64,000 nucleotides of DNA, taken from NCBI RefSeq assembly GCF_015163665.1, contig NZ_JADEUG010000007.1, forward strand, positions 79,740 to 143,739. Direction: 5' to 3'. Every line of letters begins with the position of its first letter. Position 1 is the stretch's first letter. Source of the DNA: Xenorhabdus sp. BG5 (lineage in GTDB: Bacteria; Pseudomonadota; Gammaproteobacteria; Enterobacterales; Enterobacteriaceae). The notes under the pieces are model-generated. The model saw nothing but the letters and a program-made list of their open reading frames with translations. It made no database searches and was not told where the DNA came from. Below, in pieces: positions 38,198 through 47,224 of this stretch. The translations under genes were made by a program, and so were the position numbers.

Positions 38198-39868
38198 TTA
38201 AAAAGTGTAAGAAAAGCGGGTTAACAGTTGCATAGGTTCATCCGTGTGCCTATTTTGGTGAGAAAGTAATTTGCCTCGGCTGAACTCAACATCCGCAAAC
38301 AGTTGCCGATAGCGTAGTGTCAAACCTGCACTTAATCCGGCACTGCTTTTCCAGCCGTCCTGACTGCGAAAGCCTTTAACCTGGCCGATATCCACGCCGG
38401 TACGCAACAAAAGTGAGCCTTTGGCAATGGGGATTGAGTGAGAAAGTGTATTTCTTAAATACCAGCCATTATCAGCCGACGACACATTTTTGCTGAATCC
38501 TCGCACTGCATTACGGTCGGTTACATTGAGCCACTCAACACCGGGTAGCCCATCTTTACTGTATTGGGCATAAAATTGGCTGCTAAATTGGTAAGGCACA
38601 TCCAAGAGTGTGAAACGCTGTTGTAAATTTGCCGATAATTTCCCTTTGGTAAACTGCTTATTCAGGCTGGCTGTAGCGATTTGGGCACCAAACCACGGCA
38701 TTCCCCGCTCAATACTCATATTGAGGGAGATCAACCCTGAAGGGATAATTTGTAAATGGTTAATGCCCAGTTCGAGAACACTCAATGTCTGGCTACTGAC
38801 GGTGAGCTTGGCTTCTTGGAAATGGTTGGTGTAATTCTTATAAACCAACTGGGTGTTTAATGTACTAACTTGCGACTGGTTACGATGAAAAACCCAATCA
38901 GCCCGAATGCCTGTTTGTTGTGAATTCCCGTACAATTTGGCCGAATGTATCTGTAAACGGGGATGGCTGGTGTATTGGGAATAACTGTTGAATCCACTCA
39001 ATGTTACGGCTCCATAAGGGAGCGAATAGAGTAAAGTATAGGCGCGATTATATTGGGTATTGGGTTTATCTACGGTACTGGCACCGCTGAGGCTAACAAA
39101 GTCAGATAACCCCAATGGGCTATCGACACTGGCATTGAGTCGCGTGATCCATTTGCCTGTGCTTTTCTGTCCATAATTATCGGTTGTGGTGGTTATTCTC
39201 CACGGGGAAGCGTGCCGATTGTGCAGTCTGACGATAGAACCACCATTAACGGTCCCCGGTAGAATATCGAGAGTGGTTTTGTTTGATTGCAGGCGATTTG
39301 CCTGATCCAGCCCTTGATCAAGTTGATTCAGGTTGAGTGGCTTATTTGTCAAACGTGGGAATAGTGTTTGGCTATTGACCCAACGGTCAGCGCCTTCTAT
39401 CGCCTCGACAAAACCTTCAACAATATTGATCCCCAGTTCACCATGGGTGTTGGGGGGAATAAACTGAACTCGCGCCGTAATGTAACCTTTAGCAATATAA
39501 AGGTTGGTGATTTCCGCTGACAGCTTGTTGATGTCATTGCTGGTGATACAGCTATCGGGCAGAGCACTGAGTGTATTCAGATCCCCCAGAGAGAGTAAGG
39601 TAATGCCTTGAAGATAAACGCCATTAACCGCCAAACAGGGCGGTGCTTCCATCACTACGGGTGAAACGGTTTGTGGTGAAACGTTATCTGTGCGATTAAT
39701 CAATCCTTGATGACGGCGCTCTTCAATTAATTGATCTATTTCCCGCGAACTATCCTGTAAGGTTCTTCTTGCTTCATCTGTAGGGAAGGCTGGATTAAGC
39801 GTATCAGGCGATGCGTTCACCTGAAATGCAGTACATAGTAAGATGAAGATTGTCGTCCTTTTAATCAT
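38198..39868 (-). CDS. xhlB: Two-partner secretion outer-membrane transporter (TpsB, FhaC/ShlB family)
   Basis: Omp85-superfamily pore that exports and activates the TpsA haemolysin. From the ATG at 39868 it is 556 residues (a TTG four codons upstream is possible). It has a signal peptide (MIKRTTIFILLCTAFQVNAS), two POTRA domains (about 70-210; AKGYITARVQFIPPNTHGEL, LGINIVEGFVEAIEG) and a 16-strand barrel ending in an aromatic terminus (LLTRFSYTF) as required for BAM recognition. The barrel motif NAVRGF (conserved R-G-F of loop 6) is present. It precedes the TpsA gene, as in shlBA, hpmBA and xhlBA. Confidence 0.92.
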   Translation of the reverse strand: MIKRTTIFILLCTAFQVNASPDTLNPAFPTDEARRTLQDSSREIDQLIEERRHQGLINRTDNVSPQTVSPVVMEAPPCLAVNGVYLQGITLLSLGDLNTLSALPDSCITSNDINKLSAEITNLYIAKGYITARVQFIPPNTHGELGINIVEGFVEAIEGADRWVNSQTLFPRLTNKPLNLNQLDQGLDQANRLQSNKTTLDILPGTVNGGSIVRLHNRHASPWRITTTTDNYGQKSTGKWITRLNASVDSPLGLSDFVSLSGASTVDKPNTQYNRAYTLLYSLPYGAVTLSGFNSYSQYTSHPRLQIHSAKLYGNSQQTGIRADWVFHRNQSQVSTLNTQLVYKNYTNHFQEAKLTVSSQTLSVLELGINHLQIIPSGLISLNMSIERGMPWFGAQIATASLNKQFTKGKLSANLQQRFTLLDVPYQFSSQFYAQYSKDGLPGVEWLNVTDRNAVRGFSKNVSSADNGWYLRNTLSHSIPIAKGSLLLRTGVDIGQVKGFRSQDGWKSSAGLSAGLTLRYRQLFADVEFSRGKLLSHQNRHTDEPMQLLTRFSYTF

Positions 39869-40429
39869 GGGAATACCCAAATGACAATAGTTGATGGGAA
39901 ATGTATCGTGTTGGGTTAGGCTTAAACATCCTAGTTTATTAATTAAGCATTAGAGCATAGAAAATCTTTTATGTTGTTCTGATTAATAAATGTGTTTTGT
40001 TAAGAATTATAATTTCTAGTTATAAATTTACATTAGTGATTTATGATAATTCATTTTAGTTATGTATTATCTCAATGTGAAGAGTTAAGTGAAATTTAAT
40101 TTGGTTAATCAATATATCAACAGAATAATGAGGTGCAATCAGGCACTTTTTCTGTATTTCTAGCCTATTAATTTAAAAGTTTTACTTATGTAATGTTGAT
40201 GAAAGGTATTGAAGTGGAAGAAATGTAAAAGGTAAGAACAGATATTTTTAGTCAGATTATTTGACTGAAAATTAATCATGAATGTAATTATAAATTCATC
40301 TATCTTTATTTATTGTGAAAATAATTACTATATGAAAATCTGACAGCAGAAAAAAATCAGAAAAACAAATATGAAAGAGAAAAACAGGAATTAAAGTAAA
40401 TTGGTGGGGATTTTGAGATGTTAGAATGA
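39869..40429. other. AT-rich spacer upstream of the haemolysin operon
   Basis: About 560 bp, strongly AT-rich, with no frame or RNA that I can support. It should contain the xhlBA promoter, leftward. Such AT-rich promoter DNA is a usual target of H-NS silencing; that is inference. Confidence 0.5.
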
Positions 40430-40460
40430 TTCAGCCAATGAATATTATTCATTGGCTGAA
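40430..40460. terminator. 15-bp inverted repeat after hcp
   Basis: TTCAGCCAATGAATA (40430-40444) and TATTCATTGGCTGAA (40446-40460) form a perfect long stem 33 bp past the hcp stop. It probably protects or ends the abundant hcp mRNA. No strong U-tract follows on the minus strand. Confidence 0.6.
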
Positions 40461-40492
40461 AAGTTATTACTTAATATTTAATGAATAAGATA

Positions 40493-41011
40493 TTAAGCAA
40501 CAATTGGTGCGCGCCAGTCGTCAGCACCAGAAGTACCCGCAGTCGTGTGTTCCCAAATAATCTTACGATAAGAAAGAGATACACGAACTAATTGAGTGAA
40601 TTCTGATTTAGCTGGATCTTGGCAGTGTGGCATTTTGCAATCGATATCAACGATAGTTGCATCTTCCAGTTTTGTAGTAAAGAAATGCTCTTGTTTACCT
40701 TCGATTGAAGTACGGTACCATTTCAATTCTACAGTAGGCAGCATTTCGCCAGAAGCCAGTGCGTTGTACAGCAGAGGAACTGATTTATTCAATGCAACGG
40801 TAAAGCGGAATGGCTTATGCGCACGTTGGCCAGAAGGTTGTCCTGACTGTGGATCAGTTGGGACAGTAACGATGTGGTCAAATTCTTGAACCAGCATTTC
40901 GTCTTCGTGGCCCTGAACAAAGATATTACCTACGGATTCAGCAGTGAATGAGCCAGCGGTAATATGACCCTGAGTTTTACCATGGATGGAAATATAACAT
41001 GGAGTTGGCAT
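40493..41011 (-). CDS. hcp: T6SS tube protein Hcp
   Basis: Hexameric ring protein that stacks into the T6SS inner tube and carries small effectors. The 172-residue product has the Hcp1 hallmarks: MPTPCYISIHGKTQGHITAG at the start, VQEFDHIVTVPTDPQSGQPS, AHKPFRFTVALNKSVPLLYN, and LVRVSLSYRKIIWEHTTAGT with the usual SGADDWR end. There is no C-terminal effector extension. It lies on the opposite strand to the main T6SS operon, across a 919-bp AT-rich gap, and has its own terminator-like stem, so it should be expressed separately and strongly. Confidence 0.96.
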   Translation of the reverse strand: MPTPCYISIHGKTQGHITAGSFTAESVGNIFVQGHEDEMLVQEFDHIVTVPTDPQSGQPSGQRAHKPFRFTVALNKSVPLLYNALASGEMLPTVELKWYRTSIEGKQEHFFTTKLEDATIVDIDCKMPHCQDPAKSEFTQLVRVSLSYRKIIWEHTTAGTSGADDWRAPIVA

Positions 41012-41930
41012 ATGAATATCCTATAAAAATTTACCAATATTAGTGTAAGTGTTCATTCCTTGCGTGATTATTCCATCTGTTAACCAAATGAAATTATCGC
41101 TTACCAAACACTCGATGCGCATAATAAAGCTGAAATTGCCTGATGCAAAGACATTTGGAAAATGCAATATGTGCTCTCATTCAATGACAAATAATAATTT
41201 TATAATTATTGCCGTTATAAAATTTATAGCTGATTTTTTATAAACAATAAGGCCATTCAACTGGTTTAAAAATGAACTGTGATTTTTGATGTCTTATAAC
41301 TAATTGATATTTAATGATATTTATTTTTTCGTTTAAATATTTTTTATGATCATTTGAAAAGTGTTAACTAGATCAAAAAAATGGAAATAATTTGGATTGT
41401 TATGGCACATAATTAATCAATATAAAATAAAAAATGATATTGATGATGATGATTGATAACGGGCTTCAAGGTTATATTTTATTCAGGTGAAGATGAAAAA
41501 TATGTCTTTTGATGCAAGTTATAGATAATGAGATTACATACTCTTACAGAGAGTAAAACCAAACTTTCCTCTATTTTGAGAGCAAAAAAATGTTTATAAC
41601 TGGCGATGGGTTTTGATAGGAAGATTAAAAGCTTGAATAGAGGTCTTTATCAATTTGTGTTTAGGCTTTACATCAAAAAAATAAAATGTCAAACTCGAAC
41701 TTGACGATTTTTCGTATCGATGTTATTTCCACAATTGGATAGGGTATATCTGATTATTTAACTATATGTTGATATAAAACTATTCGCACCTTCAAATATA
41801 GTTGTCTTCTTTATCCTATTTTTTTAGGAAGAGCTTCTGTATTTATTATATGGGTGAACATTGGAATCATTCTCTCACCAATAATGGGTTGTTAGACAGT
41901 TCATGGTTGTATTAGCCAAAGGATTCAAAT
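41012..41930. other. 919-bp AT-rich divergent spacer between hcp and tssB
   Basis: Markedly AT-rich, with no gene, tRNA or clear small RNA. It must carry the promoters for hcp (leftward) and the tssB operon (rightward). I looked for a sigma-54 -24/-12 element; ATGGCACATAATTAATC at 41402-41418 has the -24 part, but no GC at -12. Short frames in it (e.g. 41049-41243) lack ribosome sites. The length and composition suggest silencing by H-NS-like proteins. Confidence 0.5.
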
Positions 41931-42428
41931 ATGAGTAAGAATAGTCCAGGTAGCGTAGCGCCGAAAGAAAGAATTAATATTAAGTATGTTCCTAATAATG
42001 GTGACCAGACTTCAGAAGTTGAATTGCCTCTGAATCTTCTGGTTGTGGGTGACTTGAAAGGAAAAAGCGAAGATACGCCAATTGAAGAACGGCAGACAGT
42101 TTCTATCAATAAGAACAACTTTAATGCCGTCATGAATGAAGCGAACATCAACCTAACTTTTAACGTTCCTAATCGTCTCGATGAAAAAAGCGAAGAAGAG
42201 CTGCCAGTTAATCTGGAAATAAAATCACTGAATGATTTTTCGCCAGATAATATCGCGAAGAAAGTGCCTGAATTAAATAAACTTCTCGAACTTCGTGAGG
42301 CATTAGTTGCATTAAAAGGTCCATTGGGAAATATCCCAGCATTTCGTGCTCGTTTGCAGTCACTGCTGGATGATGAATCCGTTCGTGAGCAACTCCTGAA
42401 AGAACTTGAAATCGTCAATAAAAAATAA
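41931..42428 (+). CDS. tssB: T6SS sheath small subunit TssB (VipA)
   Basis: Forms the contractile sheath with TssC. The 165-residue protein begins MSKNSPGSVAPKERINIKYV. It has the family core DQTSEVELPLNLLVVGDLKG, IEERQTVSINKNNFNAVM and NLEIKSLNDFSPDNIAKKVP, and ends in the helical segment that contacts TssC. It is the first gene of the rightward T6SS operon, with an AAAGGA ribosome site seven bases before the ATG. tssC follows after 20 bp. Confidence 0.97.
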   Translation: MSKNSPGSVAPKERINIKYVPNNGDQTSEVELPLNLLVVGDLKGKSEDTPIEERQTVSINKNNFNAVMNEANINLTFNVPNRLDEKSEEELPVNLEIKSLNDFSPDNIAKKVPELNKLLELREALVALKGPLGNIPAFRARLQSLLDDESVREQLLKELEIVNKK

Positions 42429-42448
42429 CTGGTTAAAGGAATTTTTAA

Positions 42449-43927
42449 ATGGCTCAGCACGAAGAAAACAGCACAGCTATTGCTTCTGGCGCAACGACTT
42501 CCTTGCTTGATGAAATTATGTCTCAAGCGAGAATGACTCCGGAAAATGATGGCTACTATATTGCTAAACAAGGTGTCGCTGCGTTTATCGGTAGCATCCT
42601 GGATACTGGCTCTAACGATGAACCCATCAACAAGCTGCTTGTTGATAAGATGATCGTTGAGTTGGATAAAAAGCTAAGTGAGCAGATGGATGAAATCATG
42701 CACGCTAAGCCGTTCCAGGAATTGGAATCTTCCTGGCGTTCACTGAAAATTTTGGTGGATCGCACTGATTTCCGTGAAAACATCAAAATCAACATCCTTC
42801 ATGCCACTAAAGATGAATTGTTGGAAGATTTTGAATTCTCACCTGAAATTATTCAGTCTGGCTTCTATAAACACGTTTATGCCTCAGGCTACGGCCAGTT
42901 TGGTGGTGAACCTGTTGCTTCCGTCATCGGTAACTACGCGTTCAACAACACAACGCCTGATATTAAATTGATGCAGTATGTCAGTTCGGTGGGTGCGATG
43001 GCCCATGCGCCATTCTTGTCTTCCGTTTCACCGGAATTCTTTGGTATTAACAGCTTTACTGAGCTGCCTGCCATCAAAGATCTGAAATCTGCCTTCGAAG
43101 GCCCTTCACATACTAAATGGCGTGCGCTGCGTGAGTCAGAAGATTCCCGTTACTTAGGCCTGACCGCACCCCGTTTCTTGTTGCGTCTGCCTTATTCCAG
43201 TGTTGAAAATCCAATCAAGAACTTCAACTATCAGGAAAATGTCAGCCGTGACCACGAACATTTCTTGTGGGGCAATACGGCGTACTTGCTGGCTAGCTGT
43301 TTGACTGACAGCTTTGCTAAATACCGCTGGTGTCCAAACATTATTGGTCCACAGAGCGGTGGTGCAGTCAGCGATCTGCCAGTTCATCTGTATGAAGCAA
43401 TGGGTCAGATTCAGGCGAAGATCCCAACAGAAGTTTTAGTCACTGACCGTCGTGAATTCGAACTGGCAGAAGAAGGCTTTATTACCCTGACCATGCGTAA
43501 GGGTAGCGATAACGCGGCATTCTTCTCGGCAAACTCAGTTCAGAAACCAAAAGTGTTCCCAAATACCCGTGAAGGGAACATTGCGGAAACCAACTACAAG
43601 TTGGGCACCCAGCTCCCATACATGTTCATCATCAACCGCCTGGCTCACTACATCAAAGTGTTGCAGCGCGAGCAGATCGGTTCCTGGAAAGAGCGTCAGG
43701 ATCTGGAACGTGAACTGAACATATGGCTGAAACAGTACATTGCTGATCAGGAAAACCCACCCACTGATGTTCGTAGCCGCCGTCCTCTGCGTGCCGCTGA
43801 GATCAAGGTCCTGGATGTTGAAGGTGATCCAGGCTGGTATCAAGTGGCGATGCAAGTTCGCCCGCACTTCAAATACATGGGTGCAAGCTTCGAACTGTCT
43901 CTGGTTGGACGTTTGGATAAGGAATAA
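42449..43927 (+). CDS. tssC: T6SS sheath large subunit TssC (VipB)
   Basis: Large sheath protein and ClpV substrate complex partner. The 492-residue product contains FQELESSWRSLKILVDRTDF, GGEPVASVIGNYAFNNTTPD, SEDSRYLGLTAPRFLLRLPY and C-terminal PLRAAEIKVLDVEGDPGWYQ and VRPHFKYMGASFELSLVGRL, all conserved in TssC. Length is standard. tssE follows after 2 bp, indicating tight coupling. Confidence 0.98.
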   Translation: MAQHEENSTAIASGATTSLLDEIMSQARMTPENDGYYIAKQGVAAFIGSILDTGSNDEPINKLLVDKMIVELDKKLSEQMDEIMHAKPFQELESSWRSLKILVDRTDFRENIKINILHATKDELLEDFEFSPEIIQSGFYKHVYASGYGQFGGEPVASVIGNYAFNNTTPDIKLMQYVSSVGAMAHAPFLSSVSPEFFGINSFTELPAIKDLKSAFEGPSHTKWRALRESEDSRYLGLTAPRFLLRLPYSSVENPIKNFNYQENVSRDHEHFLWGNTAYLLASCLTDSFAKYRWCPNIIGPQSGGAVSDLPVHLYEAMGQIQAKIPTEVLVTDRREFELAEEGFITLTMRKGSDNAAFFSANSVQKPKVFPNTREGNIAETNYKLGTQLPYMFIINRLAHYIKVLQREQIGSWKERQDLERELNIWLKQYIADQENPPTDVRSRRPLRAAEIKVLDVEGDPGWYQVAMQVRPHFKYMGASFELSLVGRLDKE

Positions 43928-43929
43928 TC

Positions 43930-44370
43930 ATGGCTGCGCTGTACAGTTGGAACAGAGGCAGCTCTGCCAGTCTGTTCGAGCGCATTCAAGGGAAGAGCTT
44001 GAGCTCTTCCCGTCAATCAAGGATGCGTGCACTACTTGATTCTATCAAGAAGCATTTGAATGAAGTGCTGAATTCCCGTCCAGGTGCTTGCCAGAGTGCC
44101 GTTGATTTAGGGGTCATTGATCTCAATGACGCGACCGCGACATCGGTGGATTTCAAGCAAAGTATTGAATGGGCGATTGAAGAATGCATCAGAAATTATG
44201 AGCCAAGAATATCAGCGGTTTCTGTCAGCGCCATCAATGATGATTCAGATCCGTTGCTGCTGAGCTTTCATATCAGCGCTGAAATCTCTCTGGATGATAT
44301 CAACGATCTTGTGGAATTTAGCATCCAGTTGGATAACAACCGGCGCTATTGCCTGGAGCGAACTCAATAA
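43930..44370 (+). CDS. tssE: T6SS baseplate protein TssE (gp25-like)
   Basis: gp25-like wedge protein that nucleates sheath polymerisation on the baseplate. The 146-residue product begins MAALYSWNRGSSASLFERIQ, followed by SIKKHLNEVLNSRPGACQSA with DLGVIDLND, the gp25 motif region SIEWAIEECIRNYEPRISAV (E-x-R in NYEPRI) and FHISAEISLDDINDLVEFSI. The stop abuts the tssF start. Genes tssB, C and E form a compact sheath-baseplate unit. Confidence 0.95.
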   Translation: MAALYSWNRGSSASLFERIQGKSLSSSRQSRMRALLDSIKKHLNEVLNSRPGACQSAVDLGVIDLNDATATSVDFKQSIEWAIEECIRNYEPRISAVSVSAINDDSDPLLLSFHISAEISLDDINDLVEFSIQLDNNRRYCLERTQ

Positions 44371-46203
44371 ATGTCATTTGAAAAATATTTCAGAGATGAG
44401 TTGAACTATCTGCGACAACTGGGAAAAGAAGCCGCAGTTGAGCGCCCTCATCTTGCCGCATTTCTGTCAGAACAGGGTTCTGACCCCGATGTTGAGCGTT
44501 TACTTGAAGGTTTTGCCTTCCTGACGGGCAACCTGCGGGCAAAGATTGATGATCAATTCCCTGAATTGACCCACGGCCTGCTCAATATGCTGTGGCCGAA
44601 CTATCTGCGTCCAACGCCCAGTATGACCATCATCGAGTATACCCCGGATGAGAGTGTGGTGACGAAAGCGACACAGGTCAAGCGTGGCACACAGATTATG
44701 AGCCATTCGTTGTCAACTCAAGATGATATTTATTCGAACGAAAAATCGGACGGCAAAAAAGACGATCATGATCGCTGTACGTTTACGCTCTGCCGTGATG
44801 TCTGGCTTTTTCCGCTTTCCATCCGTGACATTACCGTCAATAACAGTAATGAAACCGGAATTATCGGTCTGGATTTTACGTCGAAAACAGAACTGAATCT
44901 GCATGAGTTGGAGTTGGACAAACTGCGTTTTTATTTGAGCGGTGATAACTATACCACCTCCCAGCTCTATTTCTGGCTTTGTTACTATTTCAGAAAAGCA
45001 GAGTTGGTAGCAGGCGATACCGTGATCCCCCTGCCAAATTTTGATTTTGTGCCTGTAGGATTTGAGCGGGAAGATGCGTTACTGCCTTACCCGAAAAACG
45101 CCTATATGGGATATCGCATCTTGCAGGAATATTTCTGTTTCGCGGAAAGTTTCCTGTTTTTTGATGTGAAAGGTTTCCCGAAACTGCCGGAAGATCTCAA
45201 GACCAAAGATTTCAAACTGAATTTACATTTTTCTCAGGCTTTGCCACCCGAAGCCAAGATTCGCCATGACACGTTTCGTCTGCACTGCACACCAGCAATC
45301 AACCTGTTCCCCATGGACAGTGAAGCCATTGAACTTAATGGCAGCCAGACTGAATACCCATTGAAAGCCAGTTACAGCTTTCCAGATAACTACGACATTT
45401 TCTCCGTTGATGGCGTAGAAAGCTGGCTGACGGGGGAAAATGGTGAACGCAGCCGTGCTCGTATTGGTGAGCGAGTTTATACCCCGTTTGAAAGTTTCAA
45501 TCACCAAATAGATAACGAAAATGAGCGTTCGATGCGTTATTACCGTATTCGGGTGAAAGAGTCTCCTTTCCGCCGGGGGCTGGAACATTTCATCTCATTG
45601 GTACGGGGAGATGAGGCAGATTTGCTCAGGCTCAAGTTGAAAGAAAATGTTTCTATTAGTTTGACCTGCACCAACCGTGAATTGCCTTTAGAGTTGCGGG
45701 TTGGCGACATTAATTACCCCTCAATCGGCAGCCCGACATTTGCGACATTCCGCAATATTACGCGGCCATCAGTGCCTCTCTATCCCTTGTTGGATGGCGG
45801 TTTGCACTGGTCACTACTGTCAAATATGTCGCTCAACTATATGTCATTGCTGGATAAGGACGCACTGAAACAGGTGCTGCGTACCTACGATTTCCCAAGT
45901 ATTCATAACCGACAGTCCAAGCGTTCATCGCAAAAACGGCTTGATGCTATTGAAAAAATTGAAACAGAGCCGACAGATCGTTTGTTCCGTGGTCAGCCTG
46001 TACGTGGATTGCGCTCAACACTGTATATCCGGCAACAGGCATTCAGTTCAGAAGGCGAGCTTTATCTGTTCAGTACGATTCTGTCACGGTTTTTCTCACT
46101 GTATGCCAGCGTCAATGCGTTTCATATGTTGAAGGTAATCAATTTAGATAATCAGGAATGTTATGAATGGCCGGTACAGATAGGTCAACACTCGTTGATG
46201 TAA
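44371..46203 (+). CDS. tssF: T6SS baseplate protein TssF (VasA)
   Basis: Baseplate wedge subunit (gp6-like) that works in a complex with TssG, TssE and TssK. The 610-residue product starts MSFEKYFRDELNYLRQLGKE and contains VERLLEGFAFLTGNLRAKID, ELTHGLLNMLWPNYLRPTPS, EAIELNGSQTEYPL and the C-terminal LFSTILSRFFSLYASVNAFH, as in the family. Its 3' end overlaps tssG by 37 bp, so the two are probably translationally coupled. Confidence 0.97.
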   Translation: MSFEKYFRDELNYLRQLGKEAAVERPHLAAFLSEQGSDPDVERLLEGFAFLTGNLRAKIDDQFPELTHGLLNMLWPNYLRPTPSMTIIEYTPDESVVTKATQVKRGTQIMSHSLSTQDDIYSNEKSDGKKDDHDRCTFTLCRDVWLFPLSIRDITVNNSNETGIIGLDFTSKTELNLHELELDKLRFYLSGDNYTTSQLYFWLCYYFRKAELVAGDTVIPLPNFDFVPVGFEREDALLPYPKNAYMGYRILQEYFCFAESFLFFDVKGFPKLPEDLKTKDFKLNLHFSQALPPEAKIRHDTFRLHCTPAINLFPMDSEAIELNGSQTEYPLKASYSFPDNYDIFSVDGVESWLTGENGERSRARIGERVYTPFESFNHQIDNENERSMRYYRIRVKESPFRRGLEHFISLVRGDEADLLRLKLKENVSISLTCTNRELPLELRVGDINYPSIGSPTFATFRNITRPSVPLYPLLDGGLHWSLLSNMSLNYMSLLDKDALKQVLRTYDFPSIHNRQSKRSSQKRLDAIEKIETEPTDRLFRGQPVRGLRSTLYIRQQAFSSEGELYLFSTILSRFFSLYASVNAFHMLKVINLDNQECYEWPVQIGQHSLM

Positions 46204-47219
46204 TCACTGAACAGGATCCTGCCACGCCGCTGGCATTGGATATCTCACAGTACAACTTTTACCAGTTGGTTGAGCTGCTTAATCAGTTAGCGGGAGCGTG
46301 GGAAAAAACCGGAGAGACAGATCGTCCCGATCTGGAGTCTATCCGTTTCCGTTCCAGCGCCAGTCTGGCATTTCCGACTCGGGATGTCATCTCGCTTACG
46401 CAATCCAAAAAGGGATACTTCGAATTGGAGGTTTCCTTTATGGGGTTGCATGGCAGCCAATCCCCGATGCCAGGCTATTATCTGGATTCACTGGCATGGG
46501 AAGAGGCCCAAGGGGAAAACCGTCTGACGGATTTTCTTAACATTTTCAACCACCGTTTAATTACGATCCTGCATCAGATTTGGCGGAAATACCGCTATTA
46601 CATCTGTTTCAAGAAGTGTGGGGAAGATAATTTTTCCCAACGTATGTTCTCTCTCGTTGGGTTAGGCAGTGATGTCAACCGCCGGATGCTGAACATCAAC
46701 CACAGCAAAATGCTGGCTTACGCCGGATTGCTGGCAAGCCCCGGACGCTCGCCAGAAGTCATATGCAGCCTTGTTTCCCACTGTTTTGATTTACAGGACG
46801 TCACGTTGCACGGCTGGCAATTCAGGAAAGTCATCATCCCAATGGATCAGCAGAACCGTCTAGGGGGAACCAATAAGGGCCTGAAAACGGTTGATAACGA
46901 GTTATCGGTACTGGGAGAAAACTTCACCATTGGTTCTTGGGTCGGGGATTACAGCGGTAAATTTTTACTTAGTATCAATGACTTGCCTCGTGATCGGTTC
47001 CTCTCATTCCTGCCTGATGGCAAAAACTATCTGCCGTTGGTGATGTTCATATCTTTTGTCATGCGCAGCCAGTTTGCTTGGGAACTGCGCCTTAGTCTGG
47101 CTGAAAATCAGGTCAGCGGCATGGTATTGGGAGCAAAGCAGAATAACCATTTGGGGTGGACCAGTTTTCTCGGCGAACCGGAAAAGAAACCCTCTGTCAT
47201 CATTTCAGTTATGGAATAA
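46167..47219 (+). CDS. tssG: T6SS baseplate protein TssG (VasB)
   Basis: Partner of TssF in the baseplate wedge. The 350-residue product starts MAGTDRSTLVDVITEQ from an ATG inside the tssF 3' end, preceded by CAGGA. Family segments are FYQLVELLNQLAGAWEKTGE, IRFRSSASLAFPTRDVISLT, VSFMGLHGSQSPMPGYYLDS and RRMLNINHSKMLAYAGLLAS. The C-terminal block NKGLKTVDNELSVLGENFTI with SWVGDYSGKF is also as in TssG. Confidence 0.97.
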   Translation: MAGTDRSTLVDVITEQDPATPLALDISQYNFYQLVELLNQLAGAWEKTGETDRPDLESIRFRSSASLAFPTRDVISLTQSKKGYFELEVSFMGLHGSQSPMPGYYLDSLAWEEAQGENRLTDFLNIFNHRLITILHQIWRKYRYYICFKKCGEDNFSQRMFSLVGLGSDVNRRMLNINHSKMLAYAGLLASPGRSPEVICSLVSHCFDLQDVTLHGWQFRKVIIPMDQQNRLGGTNKGLKTVDNELSVLGENFTIGSWVGDYSGKFLLSINDLPRDRFLSFLPDGKNYLPLVMFISFVMRSQFAWELRLSLAENQVSGMVLGAKQNNHLGWTSFLGEPEKKPSVIISVME

Positions 47220-47224
47220 CGACC

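Noticed and set aside
41049..41243. 64-codon frame in the hcp-tssB spacer
   Set aside because: No ribosome-binding site, odd composition and no similarity to any T6SS effector or regulator.
41402..41418. Sigma-54-like element ATGGCACATAATTAATC
   Set aside because: The GG of the -24 part is present, but GC at -12 with correct spacing is missing.
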